A stretch of DNA of 64,000 nucleotides from Kuschelorhynchus macadamiae (GCA_030620095.1 JAUTXW010000205.1:1054001-1118000); one strand, 5' to 3'. Positions 42,888 through 54,566 are shown, counted from the first letter of the stretch. Program-made: numbers and translations. Notes: generated from the sequence alone by a model not told the origin.

Positions 42888-44893
42888 CAGTGTGTATCAG
42901 CCAAATGGAATAAATTCGATAATAAATAAATGGGGGCGTGTTCGGAAAAACGCTTGGACCCGTCGATTGGTATTTTTAGTTGCTCATTTTCTCCAATAAA
43001 AACTTTTTATACAGGGTGTGTCCTGTAACAGTGGTCAATGCCAACTTTCTTATTTCAAATGCAACACCCCGGATATTATTTAATTTTTGGATTCTTTAGG
43101 AGATTCTAAACATATTTTATGTTCAATGTCCTATACCTATCTTCAACTATTTCGGCAATATTAAGTGTTTTCAAATTTATTTTTATTTTATTTATTTCGA
43201 ATTTATTATTATTCATGAAAGTGGCTCTGGTTACTGAACTATTTATTTGATTACAAAAATTCGCTACAACACACTCAATACTTATTTACCATTTAGGTCT
43301 TCATATTAAGAATGTAAGCAAAAACCATTTTAGCGTTCCTTTTTATTGATATGGAACAAAAAGAGCCAGTTTTGTTTACTTTTGTGTAAAATGCCTGGCC
43401 TTTCTCTTTGCAAGACAGTAGTTGTCAGTGTCAGTGTCATAGTCTTTTGAATTTCGTTAACTGCATAATACCTAATATCAGAAAAATGGTTCATTTAACA
43501 GAAATGCATAAAATAACAATTCTACAAATGATTGGTTATGGAGATAACACACGAACACAAGTGGAAGTTGCTCGCTTATTTCATGAAAAATTTCCAAATT
43601 TGCCGCATATATCCCAAGGGACAATTAGTAAAATAGAAAAGCAGTTTCGCGAGCTTGGACATGTGAGGCAGATAAAAAAAGCAGCTGCCAATTCAATAAA
43701 TGATGATACTAAATTGGATATTATGCTTGAGTTTGAGGAAAACCCACATATTTCTAGTCGACAAGCCGCCGCAATGTTCGATATTAGCCATTCGTCGATT
43801 ATTCGAACATTAAAAGAAAATAAAATGCATCCATATAAAGTGATACCAACTCAGGAGCTCATGGAAGACGATTATGATAGGAGAACTTATTTTTGTGAAC
43901 AAATGATGGCTATGTTAGATAACAATGTTATTCAATTAGAACATGTTTTGTTTTCGGATGAGTGCACCTTTACACTTCACGGTCATGTAAATCGTCAAAA
44001 TTGCCGCTATTGGTCTAGGGAAAATCCTCACTGGATCAGCGAAGAACATACTCAATATCCTGAAAAGGTTAATGTTTGGGCAGGAATTGTTAGGGATCAC
44101 ATCATAGGCCCCTTTTTCATTGACGGCAATTTGAATGGCGACTTTGACAAATTTGTATCCGGATCCAGCAAACCCACAAGTTCCAGCGAATATGATATGG
44201 TTTCAGCAAGATGAAGCACCGCCTCATTACCAAATTAATGTCCGGCAGTACCTCAACGGAATATTTCCAAATCGGTGGAATAGACGAGGATCGATAGAAT
44301 GGCCAGCGCGATCCCCTGATCTGACGCCATTAGACTTTTTCTTATGGGGACATATTAAAAATGTTGTATACAAAACTAAACCCCTCGACTTAGCTGACTT
44401 AAGAAGACGAATAACGCTTGCGATTAGATCGGTCACGCCTGAGATGTTAAATAACGTTAGAAGAAATTTCTATTTAAGATTAGGAATTTGCCAAGACGTT
44501 CGCGGCGAGCATATTCAACAGTTCCTAAATTAACTTTTTACTTTTGTTTATACATTATGAAGAAATAAATAATTTTATTTTTTTAATCTTAATTTTTGCA
44601 ATAAATTTGAAAACACTTAATATTGCCGAAATAGTTGAAGATAGGTATAGGACATTGAACATAAAATATGTTTAGAATCTCCTAAAGAATCCAAAAATTA
44701 AATAATATCCGGGGTGTTGCATTTGAAATAAGAAAGTTGGCATTGACCACTGTTACAGGACGCACCCTATATAAAAAGTTTTTATTGGAGAAAATGAGCA
44801 ACTAAAAATACCAATCGACGGGTCCAAGCGTTTTTCCGAACACGCCCCCATTTATTTATTATCGAATTTATTCCATTTGGCTGATACACACTG
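42888..44893 (+). mobile_element. Long-TIR mariner element F, nearly intact
   Basis: CAGTGTGTATCAGCCAAATG at 42888 and its inverse ending at 44893 are flanked by TA (42886-42887, 44894-44895). The inverted repeats are 292 bp each (42888-43179, 44602-44893), with two differences by eye. The element is 2,006 bp and carries one transposase gene with a single frameshift. It inserted into hammerhead array B. Confidence 0.9.
43486..44533 (+). pseudogene. Mariner-like transposase (DD41D type), one frameshift
   Basis: The start MVHLTEMHKITILQMIGYGD is the first ATG after the left arm in a continuous frame. Two helix-turn-helix regions follow (residues ~1-60 and ~70-120; SSRQAAAMFDISHSSIIRTL). The catalytic domain has VLFSDECTFTLHGHVNRQNC (first D), WFQQDEAPPHYQINVRQYLN (second D) and WPARSPDLTPLDFFLWGH (third D). 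I count 40 residues between the second and third D, one fewer than in the DD41D group; element D has 41. The frame shifts near 44148 (GNLNGDF, then NLYPDPANPQVPANM in another frame). The C-terminus ends ICQDVRGEHIQQFLN at the right arm. Apart from the frameshift it is complete, about 349 codons. Confidence 0.85.
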
Positions 44894-44897
44894 TATG

Positions 44898-44937
44898 TGT
44901 CCTGAGGATGCAACAATAAACTTGCGAAACGTCGACT
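44898..44937 (+). ncRNA. Hammerhead motif, copy B3
   Basis: TGTC, CTGAGGA, bulged T, GCAA/TTGC, GAAACGTC, GACT. The core is complete and stem I lacks its outermost pair. It lies directly after the mariner F insertion. Confidence 0.7.
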
Positions 44938-45118
44938 ATTAAGAATTGACCTTTGTTTTTTTACCGGACCCTAAGCCCAAATAATACACCACTGTAACAT
45001 AGCAACAAGAGGTTTGTTAATGAAAACCATTTAGAAACTTAATATCTAGGTAATATCTGCGTCCAACGGAGTAGGTAAAAACTGATAATATGGGTTTCCT
45101 ACAAGATATCTATATTTG

Positions 45119-45158
45119 TGTCCCGAGAATGCAGAAACTAAGTTGCGAAACGTCGACA
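45119..45158 (+). ncRNA. Decayed hammerhead motif, copy B4
   Basis: CCGAGAA replaces CTGAGGA. TTGCGAAACGTCGACA is kept. Probably inactive. Confidence 0.5.
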
Positions 45159-45240
45159 ATTTAAAAAAAGATTTGTTTTTTTATTGGATCTTAACCCCAA
45201 CTAATACACCTCTCTTACAATTTTTTTAAAACATTCCGCC

Positions 45241-45690
45241 ATATTGGATTTTTACCAAAATATTACCCGGGCCTCCCCATATGACCCTTAATTTTTGGTC
45301 AAAACTTTATTTTTAATTGGTATAATGAAATATTTAAAACTGAATTTTTAAATATTTCATTATACCAACATTTTGTTCCACCATCTTGGATTCGTACCAA
45401 AATTTTACCAGTTGATTCCAACATAATACTTGGCGTTTATGCAACATTTGAAATTAAATTGGATAAGAGGTTCTTTAATAATTTTTTTTTAACATAGGCC
45501 GCCATTTTGTTTCGCCATACCAAAATGTTACCAGGTCATCCCTATTGAATTTTTAACCAGACAGACAGACGAGGGAATTGAGAAAACATGTTTTTCGTCA
45601 TCGAGGGACCCTAAAACGAGAAGAGCTGAAAACATCTCGGAGAGTGGTTTTTTCAAGATTACAATACATGTAAGAGAAGTGTGTGAGAAG
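45241..45690. repeat. GACAGACAGACC / GCCATTTTG modules
   Basis: Same modules as 3011-4200 (CCATATTGGATTTTTACCAAA, GATTCCAACATAATACTTGG, CAGACAGACAGACGAGGGAA, AAAACATGTTTTTCGTCATC). A small inverted pair (TTTAAATATTTCATTATACC and TGGTATAATGAAATATTTAA) lies at 45318-45370. Confidence 0.75.
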
Positions 45691-46789
45691 AGAAGGTCTC
45701 ACTAACCAGACGATCATTTCAAAAACAAAAAATCGGGTAAATTGGTGCGGTACTACTCTCTCACGAACTTACTGAAAAATCTGGTTTAGTGTTTTAGATA
45801 TATATAGATGTGCGTTCTGTTAAGAGAAATATGGGTTAACATTCCAAATAATCCAGTATTTGTTAATTTGATTGCAGTTCATGTTTTTTTAGAGTAAAAG
45901 TGTATGGTTTGTCATAGCAACAAAAAATGAAATCCAATTTTCAACGTTGATTTATATACCTCAAACATTTATTTTTGTATACCATAATTTACTTCACCCA
46001 CACGTATCGTGTTCGATTACTTTTTAAAACTTTTTCCGTAGCAAATACGGCACAAGGTGGAGCGTTTTTCTGCTTTACGTCACTACATTCTGCGAAGAAA
46101 TATGATTATTTGTGGGAAGTTTTCCAATATCAATTTAATAAGATTTCTTGTTACATAAGAGATGTTTGATTACGCACTTGCTAAACTCTTGTTTAATTAA
46201 ATATTTGGTTAGGCATAAGAAAATTACGTGTTTACAGTAAGAATATATCTGCATGACTCTAAAGTGTGCCACATAAATGCAATTTATATAACATCAACGT
46301 GACTTGGCATGCGGTAAAAGTTCATTAACCCGGTTCAATTTTTAACCAGATGGTTCGAAATTGTGTTACAAACGTAATTCTTTTGAAGAATCGTTCTGGT
46401 TTAGCGACAAACTACCACATTTATTATTTCCTTATATAGACGTTTCCGTTCATTCCGTTGAGGAACGGGAAAAACCTGGATTAAGAATTTATTCAGAAAT
46501 ATATCAGATAGGCACCCAGTGTTCGAAGAATAATAGCTAAATTTGTTAATATTGCAATATTTGACATATCTACTATCTCGTGAAAAAATTAACATGTTAT
46601 AAATGGAGGCTGAATAGAAAGTAGGTATTTCAGTAACGGAGTTACGAATTGTTTTTTGTTACGAAATCGGTAAATTTGTCTTAACCCACAATTTCCCCGT
46701 AGAGAATTCCACTACCTACAAACTACATAGATATGCACAAAATTCTTTGGTAATCAATTTAAGCAAATTTCATAATTTGTAATTTGTTA
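45691..46789. other. AT-rich spacer without recognisable gene
   Basis: Short frames at 45975-46169 (plus) and 46595-46401 (minus) have no recognisable motif. A 44-bp exon-like segment at 45816-45773 (minus) has good splice sites but breaks phase with the host gene. Confidence 0.5.
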
Positions 46790-47275
46790 CCATTTTACTT
46801 CCCTGGTAAAAGGGAAGTATTAAGTATTGTAATCGTGAAAAAATCACTCTCCGAGATTTTTTCAGAGCTTCACGTTTCAGGATGCCTAGACGACGAAAAA
46901 CATGTTTTCTCAATTCCGTCGGTCCGTCTGTCTGTCTATCTGACTGTTTGTCTGTCTGTCTTTTCGCGGCGTAGTTAAAAAACTACTTATCCGATTGACT
47001 TCAAATTTTTGTCAAAAATTAAGTGTCCTATTGGGATAACCTGGTAACATTTTTGTAAAAATCCAATATGGTGAAACAAAATGGCGGCCTAGTGAAATGT
47101 TAAAAAATTATTATTAAAAAATTACTCACACAATTTATCTCAAATTTTGCAAAAACATCAAGTATTATGTTGAAATCAATGGTACGAATCCAAGACGGCG
47201 TAACAAAATGGCGTCATAAAAAATATTCAAAAATTCAACCTGATAAAACTGATTAATAGTTAATTCCCACAAAAT
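46790..47275 (-). repeat. GACAGACAGACC / GCCATTTTG modules, reverse orientation
   Basis: It begins with the hairpin ACTTCCCTGGTAAAAGGGAAGT, followed by TCCGTCTGTCTGTCTATCTG and AAAATGGCGGC segments, the inverse of 3960-4200. The hairpin may mark one end of the repeat; a similar TTTCC...GGAAA hairpin stands near 4170. Confidence 0.75.
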
Positions 47276-48654
47276 AATGCATATATTGGTTGTAGCGGCT
47301 GTATGGAGTATGCATCAAGCGACATCATTAGATCTGCACTGCATGGCAAAAAATCAATGTTATTGAGTTACCTATCCTCGTGTAAAAGTCTCGAATTGCG
47401 GTGATACATTTATCTTAGTCTAAAATTAATATGTGATTAATAATTAATGCAAGAGTAGCTCGAGCTTATTCGCTTGCGATAGACGCTTTAATTCTCTACC
47501 AGTATTTCGAAAATGGTTACGAATAGATATAGGGAATCTTAATACAGTTCGATAGAAAATGAAATTCTACATTTGATAGTGCATAAAGTTATAGAGTGTC
47601 CCATTTAAAAAAACGGACTTTAGCGGCTTTGAAAATGTGAATGTTTGCCACTGAATTTAGGACACTCTGTACAAAAATAGACAAATTCAATAAAAAAAAA
47701 TAGAAACCTAAGATTATTTACCGATCGTCTGCAAAATATGAAGATTATATCTTCAAAACTTACAAAAATATGAGATTTTAAAATTTGGTACCCCTAAGGC
47801 TCATTTTCGGTTCAAGGTCAAATATCTTAAGGACGCTTGAATCTAGGTATAGGACATGCTACATAAAAAAGCATTAAAATTCTCCGTAGAATCCAAAAAT
47901 ATCGTAAAATAGAGGGTGTTCCATTTAAAATAAGCAAGTTGATACCAACTTCCGCTTAAACCGGAAGTGACAAGAAGTTGAAAGTATTTCAAAAAAGAAG
48001 TACCCCTTGACCTTACCTTAATCCCAAAATTTGAAATTTTTATCTAAATGGCATCATCAAAAACTTTTAATGAACGGGTTGCGTGAATAACCCTGTATAG
48101 GAATGAACTGGTAATATTTTGGTATGAATATTAAAATATATCAGCTTGAAAAAACTACTTATTAGATTAATTTCAAATTGTGTGCACGCATTAAATGTGA
48201 TATAGAGACAAATTGGTAGAACACAATGTCGATGAAATAAAGTATTTAAAAAATCAACGTAAAAAATTTTTCTTATTCAATTGATTTCAAATTTGTACAA
48301 AAATTAAATGTGATGTAAGAATAAACTGGTTCGAATTCAACATGACGAAAAGTGGCCATAAATCTTGAACGACCCTGTATAGACCTCACAAATCCCATAT
48401 TGGGTGGATCACTAAAGGGCGTTCCATTTAAATTAATCGAGAAAATTTGCATCCAGGATTTTTATTTACCCTGTATACCGTTATTAAAGAATACTAAAGA
48501 AAAATACCACAGTTGAAAGAAGAATACATTTGAAAGTTTTTACCATGCTTAAATGATTTATGCCAACGCATTAAAAAAATATACAGGGCGTCAAATATAC
48601 CTATGATATTTTCGAAAAGTGGCCATAAATCTTGAATGACTCTCTATAGGGGTA
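47276..48654. repeat. Cluster of decayed mariner-type ends
   Basis: Several phrases resembling mariner ends occur without a transposase: AGAGTGTCCCATTTAAAAAA (about 47595), AGGACACTCTGTAC (about 47660), AGGGTGTTCCATTTAAAATA (about 47912), CGACCCTGTATAG (about 48370), GGGCGTTCCATTTAAATTAA (about 48420) and ACAGGGCGTCAAATATACC (about 48584). This is a graveyard of nested short copies. Borders between them cannot be drawn by eye. Confidence 0.55.
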
Positions 48655-49310
48655 CAGGGTGTCCCGTTATCGTTGTTTTTATGGGGTATCTCTCTTATTA
48701 GCCAAGATAGAGGGTTGCGGTTTTCGCGAGATGGTGTTACTTTTTTGTGAAATGAAAGACGACTTAAACAAAATTTTCATAGCCCCTACGTTTTTAAGAT
48801 ACAGTATGAAATTGAAAATATTGCATTTTTGGGCCCCCACTCGTATTTCGGTCGGTGTTTAAATTATCGAAAATGTAAAAACTGAGCTATCGTTTTTGAG
48901 ATATAACACAAACTTATAATTTTTTAAATGGGACACCCCGTATATGTTTATTTTATATTAATCAGTTCATAATAAGCTTCTCGAAAATATATAATAGTAT
49001 ATACTTTTCTATTCGAATCGGCCAGTAATTAGCATTTTTTTTAGAGATAGATTCAGTTTTTGGTAGTAGGCTGGGATTGCTTACAAAACAAATAAATTTT
49101 TCAGGTATATTTTAATAACAAAATTTTTCTTACAATCAATTATAACCTTGTATATCCTTATTTTATACTATTTTACAAGAGATGTTCAAATTTTAGCAAC
49201 TTAATAATTCAATAATTTTAATGTGAAATGTAAGTATTTATAATGTAAGTATTTGTAATAACTATCATAGTATTATTTATCTTACGTTATTATAATTTTA
49301 GCCTGCTGTC

Positions 49311-49345
49311 TTGAAGAAGGTTCAAAATCGGACCGAAAACTCGGT
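49311..49345 (+). ncRNA. Degenerate hammerhead-like motif
   Basis: TTGAAGA (first core C replaced by T), GGTTC-AAAATC-GGACC as a possible 5-bp stem II with a G-U pair, then GAAAA and CTCGG. The pattern resembles the Penelope/retrozyme motif but lacks the ACGT arm. It could be chance. Confidence 0.25.
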
Positions 49346-49456
49346 TTTATAATAAAAAGAATTATTATTAACCTAAAGCCGTGAATCCATCAATTTATTA
49401 ATCAAAATAAAATGAGCTTGTTAATAATTCTACCTCTAATATTTCTAAACAGTAAC

Positions 49457-49477
49457 CAACAACAACAACAACAACAA
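49457..49477. repeat. (CAA)n microsatellite
   Basis: About seven CAA/ACA triplets inside element B. Confidence 0.9.
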
Positions 49478-49529
49478 AAACTAATCCTACCACTAAAGAT
49501 CATTAAAATAAACAGAAAACTAAATCTAT

Positions 49530-49980
49530 GCCCTAAAGATATTGCTCGAAATGGTGTCCATGTTGCCTTACACAAAGCCTGTTGGTCGTTGTTGCATTTC
49601 ATTGAATGCCCTTCTTGTGGTGTTTATTAAATCGGCTAAGGTGTCATGTTTTGTCCTATATATTTTGTTTTCTAAAGTACCCCACATCTTACAGGAGCAA
49701 TGGTCCATTTTCCAAGAAAATTATTTTCCAAATACTGCCTTATTCTACCGGAATTATGAACAGGTGCTCGTCCTATATAGGCCCAAGGCAGATCATCGAG
49801 TAATTCCGATAGAATAAGTTGAAAATACCGATCTGTATTTAAGCTCCCTTGGTATATACGATACATTATTTTTGAACCCAATATCAAACAAGAAATATTA
49901 AACCCAAACCTACCCTTGGACGCGAGAATATTAACTACGTCTTCCTCGTATTCCATTAACATCTTCGTTAGATTATGGAA
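49530..49980 (-). pseudogene. Mariner-like transposase remnant of element B
   Basis: On the minus strand GRFGFNISCLILGSKIMYRI, YQGSLNTDRYFQLILSELLD, APVHNSGRIRQYLENNFLGK and, one frame off, YRTKHDTLADLINTTRRAFN. These align with the element A transposase (GRFGFSVPCFILGTKIRYVI; GSLTGNRYLEILENTLPDVL). The QQDG of the second catalytic D and the third-D segment are deleted. The N-terminal half is missing. Non-functional. Confidence 0.75.
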
Positions 49981-50631
49981 AGCAGAGCAACATGTCGTAT
50001 TTTTCTTTATTAGAAAACGTTTGGTTTTCTAGCTATTTTTTATTATACAATTTAATATAATTGTTGCGGTTTTCTAATCTAGCTTCAAAATGAACCAGAA
50101 GTTTTTGACAAGTAGTTTATTTAACATGACAACAATTTTCTTTTGTTTTGTTTAGGCAATCCCAGTCTACTACCAAAAACTGAGTCTCTCTAAAAAAATG
50201 CAAATTACTGGGCAATTCGAATAGAAAAGTTTATACTATTATATATTTTCGAGAAGCTTATTATGAACTGTATGATATAAAATATAAATATACAGGGTGT
50301 CCCATTTAAAAAAATATAAATTTGTGTTATATCTCAAAAACGATAGCTCACATAAAAAAATCTGACTACGCCACTGGATTCTACGTGAAAAACTTTATCA
50401 GAGCCAGTTTTTACCTTTTCGATAAGTTAAAGAACAACCGAAATACAAGGGGGCCAAAAATGCAATATTTTCAATTTCACACTGTATCTTAAAAACGAAG
50501 AGGGCTTTGAAAAGTTTGTTTGGGTCATCTTTCGTTTCGCAAAAAAATAGCACCATGTCGTAAAAACCGGAACTCTGTTTCTCTCTAATAAGAGAGATAC
50601 CCCATAAAAACAACGAAAACGGGACATCCTG

Positions 50632-51780
50632 TACACAGCCCTTTAAGTTTTTAATATGAAATTCGACAGATATCAAAATATTTTTGAGGTTTAATGCAGA
50701 TAATAATTAGACAATTGTTATGTAAAAATATTGAACAATTATAACTGCAGGGCAATATTTATTTTATTGATCCAACAAAATTAAAATATTTAAAATAATT
50801 TATATAATAATAAATTAATACAAAAATAGTGATCCATACAGGTGGGTACTCAGTGTCCTTGGGGTAGAAGGTATTTAATGATTCACATAGACCCACATTT
50901 CATTTGCAATTTATATTACTAAGAAAAGAAAGCGTAATAGAAAATAATTACAAAATTTGCAGTTCTTATAGTTACCGCTTATTAAAAAGAAAGGTAGTGA
51001 AAGTCAACCTTTGTCGCTACATTCAAGACCGAACATCTAAAAATTATTTATCAATTCATTAAAGTGTAATATTATAACCATTATTATTTCGTATATTAAA
51101 AAAATATTTCTACGTGAAAATAAATAATATTGCGGAATTTCAATTAGAATAATAGGTTCCAGTTACTGTTTTTTTATAATAAGATTATGATTTTGATTAT
51201 AATACATCACTAGTCAAACCTATTATCGAGCACTGTTTTGATATCTATATATTTCAGAATCAAATTTTTAGAGAGATTAATAGGCCAAATATTTCCGAGA
51301 AATTAATAGGTCCAACCATCGTGGGATTATCCACGAAATTGGGAAATTTAAAGCGTTACTCCAATGCATCACACAGGGGGCGTATTATTACAATAATATT
51401 TTTATTGATGTATGGCTAAAGCAACCGTGGACAGATTAGTAGTACAACTTGAAAAACACAATTTATTATAAAAGGTGTTTCCTAACCTCGTTCGTAAAAT
51501 CAAAGAGATGAATACTCATCGGATTTTAAGATGAAAATGCAGTCCAAAATTCTTTCGAAAAACAAAATTAGAATTAGGGTCACTAAGTTAAAGCTGCATG
51601 TATTAGTAAAATTGAAGCTATTTTTTATAAATATTCCTACAGTACTCAAAAGATTTTTCTGGCATGAACCCACATTCATGGCTAACCAACAATCACGTAG
51701 TTAGCAATTTATTTACGCAAGAAGGATGGGAGCACAGGAACGTCCGGCGTCCGGCGTAGATGTGTTTCGGCGCTAGTTGT
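50632..51780. other. AT-rich spacer without recognisable gene
   Basis: No element end or conserved frame was recognised. An intron of the host gene would cover this stretch. Confidence 0.5.
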
Positions 51781-51781
51781 A

Positions 51782-51787
<6 letters not shown>

Positions 51788-51865
<78 letters not shown>
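51788..51865. repeat. (TA)n microsatellite
   Basis: TA tract ending directly at the left end of mariner element D. Confidence 0.95.
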
Positions 51866-51869
<4 letters not shown>

Positions 51870-51962
51870 GTGTGCGAAATTTGTTATGACAGTATTGGGA
51901 TCTCGGAAACCGTGATAGTTACAAAAACGTTTAAATGGTAATCCTTACCGTTACTGGTTTCG

Positions 51963-52010
<48 letters not shown>
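51963..52010. repeat. (TA)n microsatellite inside the left arm of D
   Basis: Dinucleotide tract within the extra 80-bp segment; absent from the right arm. Confidence 0.95.
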
Positions 52011-52012
<2 letters not shown>

Positions 52013-52678
52013 TGTGTGCGAAAGTTTTAGAAACAATTACAAAAATGACAATTTGTGATTTAACGCCGTTTTGCTCGCGATTCTATCTTTTTTAGCTTTT
52101 GAGATATTTTGAAAAAACCAAAAAACTACATTTTCGAAAAAGTCCTATAATTTATTTATTTATGAAAATTTTCAAAATCCGTAAGAACATTATTAAGGCA
52201 ACTTTTTACGTAGAGTGTACCTATTAAGTCGGATTTTACATACGAAGTTTCGATTTTCTAGAACCATCATCAATTTTGTTTTTTCTTATGGCCGCTGTGT
52301 TCGATTTTAACAGGTTTGAAAAGAGTATTTCTTTAGCTTTTCAAATATCACACTTTGTAATTAGGTTATTACTAAAGGTGCAAAAAGTGCGTAGAGAAAA
52401 TATTTAAACGTTTTTAGGAATTATCAAAGTAAAAAATTAAAAATTAATAGTGTTAAAAGGCAATATGTAATTCAACATCCAGTTCTACAAAAAAATAGTA
52501 AAAACTACTCAATAACATTGCACAATGTTCACAAATGTTCAAATAACCAGCCGCAGATAACACTAACATCTTTGCTCAAGTAGGCTTTGGTTTTGAAATA
52601 ATAGAATGCTTTTAATCTGTCAAAAATGCAACGTTTAAGTTTTATTTAATATTCTTCGCTATTTTAATAAGGATTACA

Positions 52679-53813
52679 ATGGCGTTAAACTTTTCTAATG
52701 AAGAAATGTTTGATATGTTAGTGTGTTATATTAAAAATGAAAGAAATGCAAACAGGGCCATGGATGTGTATTTTGACACGTACCCCGAAAGACGGCAGCC
52801 TGGCAGAACTTGTTTTCAAACGCTGGTTAGAAACTTGCTTGAGTTTGGCAGTTTTAATAAGATTCGCACAAAGAAGTATGCAAAAGACAACGAGCAACGC
52901 AATAGGCAAATCCTAGAATATTTTAATGAAAATCCGACTTCATCTACAAGAAGAAGCGAAACAGAACTTCAAATTCCAAAATCTACCGTTCATGGCGTCT
53001 TAAAAGTAACTAAATATCGTCCTTACAAGCCAACAATTGTGCAAGGACTTCAAGCAGGTGATTTCGAAAGAAGAATTGTTTTTCGTAATTGGTATATCAA
53101 TAGATGTCGAGAAAATCCCGCTTTTTGCAATAAAGTCATTTGGTAAGATGAGACTCATTTTACAAACTGTGGCATTTTTAATAAAAAAAATCACCATTAT
53201 TGGGCTATTGAAAATCCGCAATTACGCGATCCACGCAGGCTGCAAGAGCGATTTGGTTTTAATGTGTGGTGCGGGATGCTTGATAAGATAAACATAGTCT
53301 AACTGAATTGCTTATAATTCAATATTTTCCATTACTTTTTAGGAAATCGTCTCATTGGTCCCTTTATTTTTGATCAGACACTGACAGGCCCAAGATACCT
53401 TGCCATGTTACAGAATCAAATAGTTCGAGAAGCTGTGGTTTCAGCAAGACGGTTGTCCTGCACATAACAGCAGGGATGTACAAACCTTTTTAACAACAAC
53501 TTTTGGTGAAAACGTAATATCCAACAGTGGTCCTGTCCGCTGGCCAGCTAGATCCCCGGATATCACGCCGTTGGATTTTTATTTATGGGGATGTGCGAAA
53601 AATGAAATATACGAATTTGACCCCCCAGAAAATAGGCAAGTTCTTGAGCAGTGAACCCGAAATATTCTAGAAAATATTAATAGAAATACCATTCAACGGG
53701 TAATCAGAACAGTTGAAAGGAAATGTGGACACTGCATAGAAAAAAACGGTCAACTTCGGGGTACATTATGTGCAGTGCACATAGTATTAATGTTACTGAG
53801 TAGAACTTACTGA
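52679..53813 (+). pseudogene. Mariner transposase (DD41D) of element D, with intron
   Basis: MALNFSNEEMFDMLVCYIKN at 52679 opens a frame of 155 codons with two helix-turn-helix regions (STRRSETELQIPKSTVHGVL). NPAFCNKVIW is followed by a TAA where S is expected, then DETHFTNCGIFNKKNHHYWA (first D) in the same frame. After VWCGML an intron of about 60 bp follows (donor changed to GATAAG; acceptor TTACTTTTTAG). Then come GNRLIGPFIFDQTLTGPRYL, after a shift WFQQDGCPAHNSRDVQTFLT (second D) and WPARSPDITPLDFYLWG (third D, 41 residues later). The C-terminus reads QRVIRTVERKCGHCIEKNGQ and ends at 53813. One nonsense codon, a broken donor and one frameshift separate it from function. Confidence 0.85.
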
Positions 53814-54566
53814 TTTTATGCAGAATTTAATGTCCAATTTAAAAATATTGCTATTTTAAACTATTAAATTTTAATTTATATCGATAATTCGAAAAAATGT
53901 TTAAACAGTTTTATTTCAAACGCAAAGCCTACTTGGGCAAAGATGTTAGTGTTATATGCGGGTGGTAGTTTGAACATGTGTGAACATTGTGCACGAATCA
54001 ATTATGTTATTAAGTAGTTTTTACTGATTTTTTTGGATGTTAAATTACAATATATTGCTATTTAACACTATTAATTTTTAACTTTTTACTTTGATCATTC
54101 CAAAAAACGTTTAAAAAAATATTTCCTCTACGCACTTTTTGCACCTTTAGTAATAACCTAATTACAAAGTGTGATACACCGTTGAAAAGCTAAAGAAATA
54201 CTCTTTTCAAAACTGTTAAAATCGAACACAGCGGCCATAAGAAAAAACAAAATTGATGATGGTTCTAGAAAATCGAAACGTTGTATGTAAAATCTGACTT
54301 AATAGGTGCACTCTACGTAAAAAGTTGCCTTAATAATGTGTTTACAGATTTTGAAAATTTTCATAAATAAATAAATTATAGGACTTTTTCGAAAATGCAG
54401 TTTTTTGGTTTTTTCAAAATATCTCAAAAACTAAAAAAGATAGAATCGCGAGCAAAACGGCGTTAAATTACAAACATAATTGTCTAAAACTTTCTCCATT
54501 TAAACGTTTTTGTAACTATCATGGTTTCCGAGATCCCAATACTGTCATAACCAATTTCGGACACAC

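Larger units (their letters stand above)
42295..45240 (+). repeat. Hammerhead-bearing repeat array B, split by mariner F
   Basis: It has the same unit sequence and the same arrangement as array A: one minus-strand unit first, then plus-strand units. Phrases CCTAACCCCAAATAATACAC, GGGTTTCATGCAGGATATAG and GCGAAACGTCGAC recur. A mariner element (42888-44893) has inserted in the TA run just before a TGTCCTGAGGA. Without it the unit reads ...CTATATA-TGTGTCCTGAGG as in its neighbours. Confidence 0.8.
48655..50631 (-). mobile_element. Long-TIR mariner element B
   Basis: CAGGGTGTCCCGTTATCGTT after TA, and AACGAAAACGGGACATCCTG before TA, 1,977 bp. The arms are about 400-480 bp and share GCGGTTTTCGCGAGATGGTG-like, TTTTTGAGATATAACACAAA, ATAATAGTATATACTTTTCT and TTTTTGGTAGTAGGCTGGGA in inverse orientation. 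Inside each arm is a further end motif pointing the other way (GGGACACCCCG|TA at 48940; TA|CAGGGTGTCCC at 50293). Each arm thus begins with a MITE-like unit of about 290-340 bp. Confidence 0.8.

Noticed and set aside
45773..45816. Exon-like 44-bp segment, minus strand, with TTCTCTTAACAG acceptor and GTAAGT donor
   Set aside because: 44 bp would break the phase-0 chain of the host gene, and the peptide has no support.
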